Numbered from the stretch's first letter, positions 43,725 through 51,053 are shown. The stretch is DNA of 64,000 bases from VFJQ01 sp044226525 (GCA_044226525.1 JBGAGV010000030.1:1-64000); one strand, 5' to 3'. Numbers and translations: made by a program. The notes: generated from the letters alone by a model not told the origin.

Positions 43725-44129
43725 TACCAAAGCTGGAAATAATATGGACCGGCGGCAGGCGGGTTTGGTCCAAGGACGATCAGTCAGCTCTTGGTGACCT
43801 CTGTGCCTTGGTGCGAGGTTAAAGAGGCTCGCACGAAGACACAAAGGCACGGAGATCCCGGGCGGAGGGTTGATCGGCCACGATTGCGCCCACTCAATGC
43901 AGATCATTCCCGGAAATGGTATGAGACCCCAAAAAATGCTGAGATAAATGCACAGAGATTGCAGAGTGAAAAGCTAGAAGCTATCCTAAACCCCCAATTC
44001 CAGTTATCGACCCGCATTGCGCCCTCTGTGTTTAAGCCGCTCCGGAGACTAATTAGCATTAGCTATAGATGGTTTTGGGATAGCTTCTAGAAGAGAACCT
44101 TCTTCTGAAATTCGACGGCGAATCAACAA
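43725..44129. other. Non-coding islet edge with hairpin repeat and MITE copy C
   Basis: This 405-nt stretch has no supported gene. It contains an imperfect inverted repeat at 43799-43853 (GAGGTT-type arms built on CTCTGTGCCTT and AAGGCACGGAG) of the degenerate kind often scattered between genes in these phyla, and the first MITE-like element at 43974-44090. Base composition is clearly more A/T-rich than the surrounding genes. Confidence 0.5.
43974..44090 (+). mobile_element. MITE-like element, copy C (diverged)
   Basis: A 117-nt element bounded by CTAG on both sides and by inverted ends AAGCTATCC ... GGTTTTGGGATAGCTT. It has no ORF. It has the same length and orientation as copy A (44886-45002) and is clearly related but diverged, with an internal block resembling CTCTGTGTTTAAGC versus TTCTGTGTTCAAGC in copy A. 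CTAG at both ends suggests a 4-bp target duplication, as made by IS5-type transposases (family knowledge). Confidence 0.7.
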
Positions 44130-44699
44130 TTAGTTGCCGCCCATCAAACTGATCTCGGCGCTTTCCTCATATGCCTTCGCAAGCCGGCGGATCATGGTTT
44201 TGTATTCGAGCGCCTCACCTTGCTGAGGCGATGGAGCTTCCTGAACCCATCGAACAGGAGAGTGACCATCGTTGACGCAATCGACGATCACGACGCCGAG
44301 AGCATCGAAGCCGTCTGTTCGGCTGACATCGCAACGAGGCAAACGATGCATCGCCTCAACCGCGCGACAAGTGGCGAGCGGTTGTTTGTGTCGCACGATG
44401 GTTTGTCCTACAGGGCTACGGAAACTCGCAGCGGAATTAATGATCACGATTCCCGCCCGCAATGCTCGCGGCTCCATTGCGGAAACCGTGGTCTGCCAGG
44501 AATCCAATTCGTCGAAGAGTCTGCGGCCTGCATTCCCGTGCGAAGTCATACATGCCTTCGCATGCAAAGCCAGGCACACAGAACCAACCGGAGTTTCGCG
44601 AAGCTCGGGTGTCGCTGCCAAGGCTACGCGTTCCTCGTCCGAAAGCACGATCTTCAGACGGTTCGCTAGTTGAGCAAAAGTTGTATCGGAAGCTGTCAT
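44130..44699 (-). CDS. Hypothetical protein, possibly a truncated or broken gene
   Basis: A 189-residue protein from the ATG at 44699, unrecognised. It contains regular-looking blocks such as LANRLKIVLSDEERVALAA, SVCLALHAKACMTSH, ALRAGIVIINSAASFRSP and EALEYKTMIRRLAKAYEE. The same frame continues open upstream of the ATG for about 42 more codons, reading GKIGFAIDYNLGSDPRGLKK, until a TGA at 44826-44828. That extension looks protein-like, so the true gene may have started upstream and been cut by a nonsense mutation. A restriction-type enzyme is conceivable because of the nearby vsr remnant, but no catalytic motif is visible. Confidence 0.4.
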   Translation of the reverse strand: MTASDTTFAQLANRLKIVLSDEERVALAATPELRETPVGSVCLALHAKACMTSHGNAGRRLFDELDSWQTTVSAMEPRALRAGIVIINSAASFRSPVGQTIVRHKQPLATCRAVEAMHRLPRCDVSRTDGFDALGVVIVDCVNDGHSPVRWVQEAPSPQQGEALEYKTMIRRLAKAYEESAEISLMGGN

Positions 44700-44885
44700 T
44701 TTCCCAAGGCCGCGAGTGCATAGAATGAGGCCGAGCGTCTTTTTGAGGCCCCGCGGATCGCTACCCAGATTGTAGTCGATCGCGAAGCCGATTTTACCTT
44801 CTGCTACTTGCTGGCGTAAGCCGGGTCAAAACTGAAGCAGGTCGAATAGAATTCCCCAAGACGCGATCTTTGAATGCCGATCGGT

Positions 44886-45002
44886 TCTAGAAGCTATCCC
44901 AAAACCCGTGATTCTTACGCAAGTTAAACATACGACTTCTGTGTTCAAGCGGCTTCCGAGGCTAACATCTCTTAGCTACGGGAGGTTTTGGGATAGCTTC
45001 TA
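44886..45002 (+). mobile_element. MITE-like element, copy A
   Basis: A 117-nt element bounded by CTAG. Its terminal inverted repeats read AAGCTATCCCAAAACC and GGTTTTGGGATAGCTT. It carries no ORF. It is, by eye, the exact reverse complement of copy B at 45442-45558, so both were made from the same source recently. The insertion sits inside a coding-like segment. Confidence 0.75.
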
Positions 45003-45136
45003 GAATGGTATTGCCACCGAATACCACCCCGCCCTGTTCGAACCGCTACAGAAAGCGAGCGTGCGAGTAACTGTGGTCCAAACATAAGCGCGAGTGTGTG
45101 AGGTTGGTGGCAAAGATCAAGTTTCATTCGTTGCTG

Positions 45137-45260
45137 ATTCGTCCTGCCAGGAGTCGGGTCAGCGAAGTTTGCCGCAAACGTAAGGCGGGATCGTAATCAG
45201 AGCCGCGCTCTTCGCGCTTTGGGTTGGCGCGTTATCACGGTCTCGGAATGTGAAACTTAA
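45137..45260 (+). pseudogene. vsr: Remnant of a Vsr-type (very short patch repair) endonuclease
   Basis: The reading KFAANVRRDRNQSRALRALG followed by WRVITVSECET and a stop at 45258-45260 matches the conserved C-terminal block of Vsr endonucleases, usually Kf..N..RDr...ALr.lGWrvlt.wEcE. A stop (TGA, 45135-45137) lies upstream in frame and the N-terminal catalytic part with the conserved Asp and zinc ligands is absent, so only a fragment remains. Vsr normally travels with m5C methyltransferases and repairs T/G mismatches; no methyltransferase is found here. Confidence 0.7.
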
Positions 45261-45279
45261 AAGCCGTTAGAGCGGTTTA

Positions 45280-45435
45280 ATGTGTTTCGTGGCCGAGTCC
45301 TTTCAACTTCTTGCGCCCCTTCAGGGCTGTCCCAATTTCGTTGCTATTACCCAGGGCGGCGCTCGTGCCTCGCTTTGCCCTGCGCTGGCTTGGGGCCGCG
45401 CCGTTGGCGCTCCAGACGGCGATGACTTTAGTTAA
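45280..45435 (+). repeat. Short repeat-type ORF of unknown origin
   Basis: A 51-codon frame starts at ATG 45280 and ends with TAA at 45433-45435. It reads MCFVAESFQLLAPLQGC, then ITQGGARASLCPAL and GRAVGAPDGDDFS. The APLQGC and TQGGARA pattern resembles multi-copy repeats of planctomycete and verrucomicrobial genomes rather than a functional protein (from memory, not verified). It ends 7 nt before MITE copy B. Confidence 0.35.
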
Positions 45436-45441
45436 ACGGGT

Positions 45442-45558
45442 CTAGAAGCTATCCCAAAACCTCCCGTAGCTAAGAGATGTTAGCCTCGGAAGCCGCTTGA
45501 ACACAGAAGTCGTATGTTTAACTTGCGTAAGAATCACGGGTTTTGGGATAGCTTCTAG
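45442..45558 (-). mobile_element. MITE-like element, copy B (inverted relative to A)
   Basis: A 117-nt CTAG-bounded element, by eye identical to the reverse complement of copy A. A and B lie 439 nt apart in head-to-head orientation (45003-45441 between them), so the segment with the vsr remnant is flanked by inverted repeats and could invert by recombination. Confidence 0.75.
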
Positions 45559-45616
45559 CGTTGAAGAAACGACTTGCGCGTTTTTTCGAGACGTGATCCG
45601 GCGCGAACCGGGGTGG

Positions 45617-47068
45617 CTACTCCCGGGAGATGAGACCGGCTTTTTCGAGGGGATGGAGGCCGTGGTGGGAGAGGGCGGGGGCTTCCTTGCCGGGGAACAT
45701 CTTGCCGGGGTTGGCGATGCCGAGGGGGTCGAAGGCGGCGCGGAGGCGGTGCATGCAGTCGATTTCGTCGGGGCTGAACATGTCGCCGAGGTAGTCGCGT
45801 TTTTCGACGCCGACGCCATGTTCGCCGGTGATGCTGCCGCCCATCTCGACACACATTTTGAGGATGCGGCCCGCGAGGGCTTCGGCGCGATGGAGCGCGC
45901 CGGGTTCGCGACCATCGTAAAGGATGAGCGGGTGGAGGTTGCCGTCGCCGGCGTGGAAGACGTTGGCGCAGCGAATATTCATCTCGCGCGACATTTCGCT
46001 GATGCGGCGGAGGGCTTCGCCGAGGCGACGGCGGGGGACGACGCCATCCTGCACGATGAAATCGGGCGACAAGCGGCCGACGGCGCTGAAGGCGCTCTTG
46101 CGGCCTTTCCAGATGGCGAGGCGCTCGTAAGCGTCGCGGGCGGGGCGGATTTCGACGGGGTGACTGGCGGCGAGGATTTCATCGAGCCGCACGCGATCGG
46201 CGGCGACGACTTCGCGCGGGCCTTCGAGTTCGACGATGAGCACGGCTTCGCACCCGGGCGGATATTCCGCATGCACCGCGGCCTTCGCCGCTTCGATGGC
46301 GAGTGCTTCCATGATTTCGATCGCGCCGGGCAGCAGTCCGCTGGCAATGATCGCGGACACGGCTTCGCCCGCTTGCTCGATGGTGCGATACCCCACCAGC
46401 ACGGTGTGATAACACTCGGGCTTGGGCAGAAGCTGGAGCGTGGCTTCGAGCGCGATGCCGAAGAGACCTTCGTTGCCGACGAAAAGGCCGGTCCAGTCGG
46501 GGCCGATGCCTTCGCGGCTGTCGCCGCCGAACTCGACCACCTCGCCATTCGCGAGCACGGCCTTGAGGCCGAGGACATGATTGGAAGTCATGCCGTATTT
46601 GAGGCAATGCGCGCCGCCGGAGTTGAAGGCGATATTGCCGCCGATGGTGCAGATCGATTGTGACGAAGGATCGGGCGCGAAGAGCAATCCGTGCGGCGCG
46701 GCGGCGAGGGTTACGGCGGTATTGATGACGCCAGCCTCCACGACGGCGATCCGTTCGGCGGGATCGAGGCGAATGATCCGAGTGAGACGGTTCAGGGTGA
46801 TGACGATGCCATTTTCCACCGGCATGGAGCCGCCCGACAGGCTCGTGCCGCTGCCACGCGCGACGAAGGGGATGCCTTCTGCGTGGCACGCGCGCACCAG
46901 GGCGATCACTTCCTCCTGCGTCTCCGGCACTGCGACGGCGAGTGGAGTGGCGCGGAAGGCGGTGAGGCCGTCGCTTTCATAAGCCGCGAGCTGCGCCGGG
47001 CGCGTGAGCAGTCGGTCCGGCGGGAGCAAGGCAGTGAAGCGTTCGAGATTCGGGGCGACGGCAGACAT
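45617..47068 (-). CDS. glcD: Glycolate oxidase catalytic FAD subunit
   Basis: A 483-residue FAD-linked oxidase. The PCMH domain shows VARGSGTSLSGGSMPVENGI, VEAGVINTAVTLAAAPHGL, APDPSSQSICTIGGNIA and LKYGMTSNHVLGLKAVLANG. The C-terminal domain has GEHGVGVEKRDYLGDMFSPDE, the GlcD/D-lactate dehydrogenase signature. It oxidises glycolate to glyoxylate together with GlcE and GlcF, encoded about 9.5 kb away. A D-lactate or 2-hydroxyglutarate dehydrogenase of the same fold is an alternative, but the GlcEF pair makes glycolate oxidase the best call. Confidence 0.88.
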   Translation of the reverse strand: MSAVAPNLERFTALLPPDRLLTRPAQLAAYESDGLTAFRATPLAVAVPETQEEVIALVRACHAEGIPFVARGSGTSLSGGSMPVENGIVITLNRLTRIIRLDPAERIAVVEAGVINTAVTLAAAPHGLLFAPDPSSQSICTIGGNIAFNSGGAHCLKYGMTSNHVLGLKAVLANGEVVEFGGDSREGIGPDWTGLFVGNEGLFGIALEATLQLLPKPECYHTVLVGYRTIEQAGEAVSAIIASGLLPGAIEIMEALAIEAAKAAVHAEYPPGCEAVLIVELEGPREVVAADRVRLDEILAASHPVEIRPARDAYERLAIWKGRKSAFSAVGRLSPDFIVQDGVVPRRRLGEALRRISEMSREMNIRCANVFHAGDGNLHPLILYDGREPGALHRAEALAGRILKMCVEMGGSITGEHGVGVEKRDYLGDMFSPDEIDCMHRLRAAFDPLGIANPGKMFPGKEAPALSHHGLHPLEKAGLISRE

Positions 47069-47109
47069 GGGCGAGTCAGTCGATCATGGGTGAGGGGACT
47101 TGGCTAGTG

Positions 47110-47183
47110 CGTAGCTTGGCTCTCCAGAGCCGAGGCTCACGCATGTAGCTCTCACGAACTCGGCTCGGGAGAGCCGAGCTACG
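47110..47183. repeat. REPIN-like element, copy 2
   Basis: Two inverted 25-nt arms at 47110-47134 and 47159-47183, built on CGTAGC, GGCTCTCC and GAGCCGAG, with a 24-nt spacer. The right arm contains the same 20-nt palindrome (CTCGGCTCGGGAGAGCCGAG) as copy 1 at 38824-38843. It lies between upp and glcD on the minus strand, just downstream of upp. Confidence 0.55.
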
Positions 47184-47184
47184 G

Positions 47185-47835
47185 TCAGCCGACGGTGCCG
47201 AAGTAGCGGTCGCCGGCGTCGCCGAGGCCGGGGACAATGTAGCCTTTGTTGTTCAGTTCGCGGTCGATGCCGGCAGTGTAAATCGGCACGTCGGGATGCG
47301 AGGCGCGGAGTTGCTCGATGCCTTGCGGGCAGCTTACGAGGCAGACAAAGCGAATGTGGCGCGCGCCTTCCTCCTTGAGCTTCGCGATGGCGGCGGTGGC
47401 GCTCCAGCCGGTGGCGAGCATGGGATCGACGACGAGCACTTCGGCTTCGGCGAGATGGCGCGGTGCTTTGAAATAATACGATTCCGGCCGGAGCGTCTGC
47501 TCATTCCGAAACATGCCGATGTGGGCGACGCTGACTTCGGGAAGCAGGTTCAGCATGCCCTCCACCACACCGAGACCGGCGCGCAGAATTGGCGCGATGA
47601 TGAGCGGACGGGAGAGCTTCGTGCCGGCATATTCGGCGAGCGGCGTCTGGATGACGTGCGGCTGCGTGGGCATGTCGCGCGTCACCTCCGAGACCATGAG
47701 CGCCGCGACCTGCGCGAGCCGCGCGCGGAAGACCACCGTGGATGCCGCCGCATCGCGCATTTCGGTCAATTTCACCTGCACGAGCGGATGATCGACAAGC
47801 GTCACCCCGGGCCAGTTTTGTTGAAGTGGGAGCAC
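47185..47835 (-). CDS. upp: Uracil phosphoribosyltransferase with an altered PRPP loop
   Basis: A 216-residue type I phosphoribosyltransferase making UMP from uracil and PRPP. PILRAGLGVVEGML, HIGMFRNEQTLRP and the uracil-binding AGIDRELNNKGYIVPGLGDAGDRYFGT are all present. In the PRPP loop the sequence is DPMLATGWSA where the usual form is DPMLATGGS; the GGC is followed by a TGG codon, so this is a Gly-to-Trp change in the sequence as given. The rest of the family is intact, so the enzyme may still be active with changed kinetics. Confidence 0.9.
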   Translation of the reverse strand: MLPLQQNWPGVTLVDHPLVQVKLTEMRDAAASTVVFRARLAQVAALMVSEVTRDMPTQPHVIQTPLAEYAGTKLSRPLIIAPILRAGLGVVEGMLNLLPEVSVAHIGMFRNEQTLRPESYYFKAPRHLAEAEVLVVDPMLATGWSATAAIAKLKEEGARHIRFVCLVSCPQGIEQLRASHPDVPIYTAGIDRELNNKGYIVPGLGDAGDRYFGTVG

Positions 47836-47899
47836 GGACGAGGCTTGTAACGGAAACTCGCTCCTTTGTCACCACTCTCCCATGTGGTGAACGGCTGGA

Positions 47900-48943
47900 C
47901 TACGGTGCCATCACCAGGTTGTGCGGGCGGTCTTCGATGAAGGCGCTGATGTTATCCGCATTTGCCTCGGCCATGCGGCGCACGGCTTCGCGGGTGTTGA
48001 ACGCGACGTGGGGGGTGAAGATCACGTTGGCGCGCGAAAGGATGTCGTCGCCCAACATCAGTTCCTCCAATTCACGAATGCGGTCTGCATCGCGCGCTTC
48101 GCTGGCCCGCGCATCGCTGCGCAGGTGGCGCACGATGTCCTGAGCGATCACTTCCTCGGCACTTTGCCGGAGAACGCGTTCATCCTGCAGCACGTCGAGC
48201 GCAGCGCCGCCGACGTGGCCGCTTTCGAGGCTCTCGCGCAGGGCGGATGAGTCGATCAACGCACCACGAGCGGTATTGACGATGAGGACGCCCGGCTTGG
48301 TGCGGGCGAGCGTGTCGCGATTGATGAGGTGATACGTCTCCGGCGTGAGCGACGCGTGGAGCGAGATGATGTCGGAGCGAGTGAAGAGATCGTCGAGAGT
48401 GACCCATTGGAAGGAAAGCCGCTGGGCGAGTTCCGGTGAGCGGTTCGTATCGTAGGCGATCACATGCATGTGAAAGGCGCGGGCGAGCGTGGCGACCTGC
48501 TGCCCGATGCGGCCCATGCCGATGAGGCCGAGTGTTTTTCCATGCAGCTCGATGCCGCGGGTAGCCTCGTAGGAGAAGCGCTGGTCCTTCGACTGGCGCA
48601 TCAATTCCCGGAGCCGGCGCGCGACGGCGAGCATGAGGGCAAAAGTGTGTTCGGCGACCGTGACGCCGCCGTAGCCGGGAATGTGGCAGACCAGGACGTT
48701 GTGTTTCGCACAGGCGTGCAGGTCGATGTGGTCGGTCGAGGTCGAGCGCGTCGCGACGAACCGGAGGTTCGGATGCGAGACGAGAAAGGCCTCGTCGATC
48801 GTTTCGTCGATGAAGATGTTCACGATCTCCGCGTCTGCTTCGACTTCGGAGAGCCGCGCCACGGAGACGAGATCATGCTCGGCGAAGCGCTCACCGTAGA
48901 AGGTTTCATCCTGAGGTTCGATGGCCACAAAGTAGATCGTCAC
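47900..48943 (-). CDS. NAD-dependent 2-hydroxyacid dehydrogenase (D-lactate dehydrogenase-like)
   Basis: A 347-residue D-isomer-specific hydroxyacid dehydrogenase. The dinucleotide fold is LHGKTLGLIGMGRIGQQVATLAR; the catalytic region shows ARGALIDSSALRE (Arg) and the C-terminal NVIFTPHVAFNTREAV carries the catalytic His. Similarity is strongest to D-LDH (pyruvate to D-lactate), including the LHACAKHNVLVCHIPGYGGVTVAEHTF block. Interestingly D-lactate is also a GlcD-type substrate, and glcD lies about 0.8 kb away. The precise substrate is unproven. Confidence 0.88.
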   Translation of the reverse strand: MTIYFVAIEPQDETFYGERFAEHDLVSVARLSEVEADAEIVNIFIDETIDEAFLVSHPNLRFVATRSTSTDHIDLHACAKHNVLVCHIPGYGGVTVAEHTFALMLAVARRLRELMRQSKDQRFSYEATRGIELHGKTLGLIGMGRIGQQVATLARAFHMHVIAYDTNRSPELAQRLSFQWVTLDDLFTRSDIISLHASLTPETYHLINRDTLARTKPGVLIVNTARGALIDSSALRESLESGHVGGAALDVLQDERVLRQSAEEVIAQDIVRHLRSDARASEARDADRIRELEELMLGDDILSRANVIFTPHVAFNTREAVRRMAEANADNISAFIEDRPHNLVMAP

Positions 48944-49003
48944 GCGCCTGGCTTATCACAAGGTTTCGCTGACTGGAAGTAGGCTGCATGCTAACAGCAG
49001 CGA

Positions 49004-50923
49004 ATGTCTTCACCGCACGGCCACCCCGATCACGACAACGAAGCGCCCTGGCAGGTGCAACTCGCTGCCTGCGGCGCGTGCCTGGTGTTTGGCATCAGTG
49101 GAGCCTGGACTCCTTGGCCTTCCGCCGCTCTTCCGTTGTTTGTGCTCGCTTACCTCGCGGGTGGCTGGTTTGCGGCCGTCGAGGTCTGGGAGCGGCTCGA
49201 GCAGCGCGTGGTGGATATTCATTTTCTCATGGTCGCGGTGGCGATCGGGGCGGCGGCGATTGGGAAATGGAGTGAAGGCGCGGCGCTGCTGTTTCTCTTC
49301 TCCGGGTCGAGTGCGCTGGAGCATTATGCGATGGATCGCACCCAACGCGCGATCAACGCACTCTTTCACGATGCGCCGAAAACCGCCGTGGTCCTTGACG
49401 AAGGCGGCGTCGAGCGCGCGGTGCCTGTGGAGGAACTGACTCCGGGGCTGAGGCTCCTCGTGCGGCCGGGCGAGCTTTTCCCCGTCGATGCCGAGATCGC
49501 GAAGGGCCAGACGGCAGCGGATGAATCGAACCTGACCGGGGAAGCCGTGCCGGTGGAAAAAGTCGTGGGCGATGAAGTGCTCGCGGGCACGCTGAACACG
49601 AACGGTTCGGTGGAAGTCATCGTGAAACGGCCGGCGGGGGAAAGCGCGCTGCAGAAGATCATCCACCTCATCGAGCATGCGCAGAAGAGCAAGGCGCCCT
49701 CGCAGCGCTTCACCGACCGTTTTGGATCGCGCTACACGCTGGGCGTGCTGGCGTTCGCGACCACGATGTTTTTCGTGTGGTGGCTGGCGATGAATCACGC
49801 GCCGTTCCGGTCCACCGAAACGGAGCCGAGCGCCTTTTACCATGCGATGACGCTGCTGGTGGTCGCCTCGCCGTGCGCGCTCGTGCTGTCGATCCCCTCG
49901 GCGATTCTTGCGGCGATCGCGAGTGGAGCGCGGCGGGGCATTTTGTTCCGTGGTGGGGCGGCGGTGGAGCAACTCGCCGAAGTCCGCGCCGTGGCGATGG
50001 ATAAAACCGGGACGCTCACGACGGGGGAATTGCGTGTCGAGACGGTGGAGAGTTTCCCGGCCGGGCGCGAGCGCGAGGTGCTGGAACTGGCGGCGTCCCT
50101 CGACCGGCACTCCAGTCACCCGCTGGCCCGTGCGATTGTCCGCCATGCGAAACGGGAGGGTTGGCCGCTGCAGGAACTGCATGAGGTTTCGTCGAGCAAC
50201 GGGGCCGGCATGGCGGCACGGCTGGCGACGGGGGAAGTGCGTCTGGGCAAACGAGCCTGGGCGTTGCCGAACGACGGCTCCGCGCGCGAGGTCACGGCAC
50301 CGGAGACGGTAGGCGTTTCCGAGGTCTGGCTTTCCGCGCCGGACCTGTGCGGACGCATTCTGCTTCGCGATGACATCCGGCCGGAGGCGCGCGGATTGAT
50401 CGAAGCCCTGCGCCGGGACGGCCTGCGCACGCTCGTGCTGACCGGCGACCGCCAGACCGCGGCGGACCAGCTTGCCCGCAATCTTTCCCTCGACGAGGTC
50501 CGCGCCGAGCTGAAACCGGACGACAAGCTCACCATCATCACGGAATTCACGACACGCGGCGAAAAGGTTGCGATGATCGGCGATGGCGTGAACGACGCGC
50601 CGAGTATCGCGGCGGCCCATGTCGGCGTGGCGATGGGGGCTCGGGGGAGTGACGCCGCCTTGGAGCAGGCCGATGTCGTTTTGATGAACGACCGGCTCGA
50701 AAATTTTCTCTCCGCCTACGACCTCAGCCGCCGGGCCCGTGTCGTCATTCAGCAGAACCTTGCCGTCTCGCTGGGTGTCATCCTCGTCCTGATGATCCTC
50801 GCCTTGCTGGAAAAAATCCCGCTCACTGTCGGTGTCCTCGGACACGAGGGCAGCACCTTGGTCGTCGTCCTGAATAGCCTGCGTCTGCTCGCGGTAAGGC
50901 ACAGTTACGTGACGAACGCGTGA
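49004..50923 (+). CDS. P1B-4 type metal-transporting P-type ATPase
   Basis: A 639-residue heavy-metal ATPase. The phospho-acceptor is D333 in DKTGTLT; the actuator shows ESNLTGEAVPVEK, and the hinge GDGVNDAPSIAAAHVGVAMG. The transmembrane metal site is SPC (S289-P290-C291) and the last TM carries HEGST, the signature of the P1B-4 subgroup that moves Co, Fe or Zn rather than Cu. No N-terminal metal-binding domain is present; only a short His-rich head (MSSPHGHPDHD). The ATG at 49004 is consistent with an intact first TM. Likely exporter at the cytoplasmic membrane. Confidence 0.9.
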   Translation: MSSPHGHPDHDNEAPWQVQLAACGACLVFGISGAWTPWPSAALPLFVLAYLAGGWFAAVEVWERLEQRVVDIHFLMVAVAIGAAAIGKWSEGAALLFLFSGSSALEHYAMDRTQRAINALFHDAPKTAVVLDEGGVERAVPVEELTPGLRLLVRPGELFPVDAEIAKGQTAADESNLTGEAVPVEKVVGDEVLAGTLNTNGSVEVIVKRPAGESALQKIIHLIEHAQKSKAPSQRFTDRFGSRYTLGVLAFATTMFFVWWLAMNHAPFRSTETEPSAFYHAMTLLVVASPCALVLSIPSAILAAIASGARRGILFRGGAAVEQLAEVRAVAMDKTGTLTTGELRVETVESFPAGREREVLELAASLDRHSSHPLARAIVRHAKREGWPLQELHEVSSSNGAGMAARLATGEVRLGKRAWALPNDGSAREVTAPETVGVSEVWLSAPDLCGRILLRDDIRPEARGLIEALRRDGLRTLVLTGDRQTAADQLARNLSLDEVRAELKPDDKLTIITEFTTRGEKVAMIGDGVNDAPSIAAAHVGVAMGARGSDAALEQADVVLMNDRLENFLSAYDLSRRARVVIQQNLAVSLGVILVLMILALLEKIPLTVGVLGHEGSTLVVVLNSLRLLAVRHSYVTNA

Positions 50924-50978
50924 ACCGCTTGCAACTCGAGCGAGTCAAATTGACGCAGCCAAAGGGCAAACCTCGCCC

Positions 50979-51008
50979 TTGACCCCCTTGGGGGGTGCCG
51001 CCTACTCT
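50979..51008 (+). promoter_or_regulatory. Candidate sigma70 promoter for accB-accC
   Basis: TTGACC at 50979-50984 and TACTCT at 51003-51008 are spaced by 18 nt, a good match to -35 and -10 boxes. The TTG of the -35 box could be mistaken for a start codon of accB; treating it as promoter instead leaves accB starting at 51054. The -10 box is about 45 nt upstream of that codon. Confidence 0.5.
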
Positions 51009-51053
51009 CCGCCCCGCTTTTCGCCTGAAAAGCATTTAACCGAAGCCAAACAC

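Larger units (their letters stand above)
44700..45616. other. Decayed islet between the hypothetical gene and glcD
   Basis: This 917-nt stretch has no intact gene. It holds MITE copies A (44886-45002) and B (45442-45558) in opposite orientation, a vsr endonuclease remnant (45137-45260), a short repeat-like ORF (45280-45435), and coding-like fragments around copy A. Codon use and composition are less GC-biased than in the flanking genes, consistent with acquired and eroding DNA. Confidence 0.55.

Noticed and set aside
45005..45085. A plus-strand gene end reading TEYHPALFEPLQKASVRV
   Set aside because: The frame is stopped by TAG in the CTAG target site at MITE A, and the minus strand offers an equally plausible frame, so neither strand can be called.
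50979..51053. Upstream in-frame TTG as the start of AccB
   Set aside because: The codon forms part of a good -35 box and the residues that would be added have no match to AccB; the TTG at 51054 gives the normal N-terminus.
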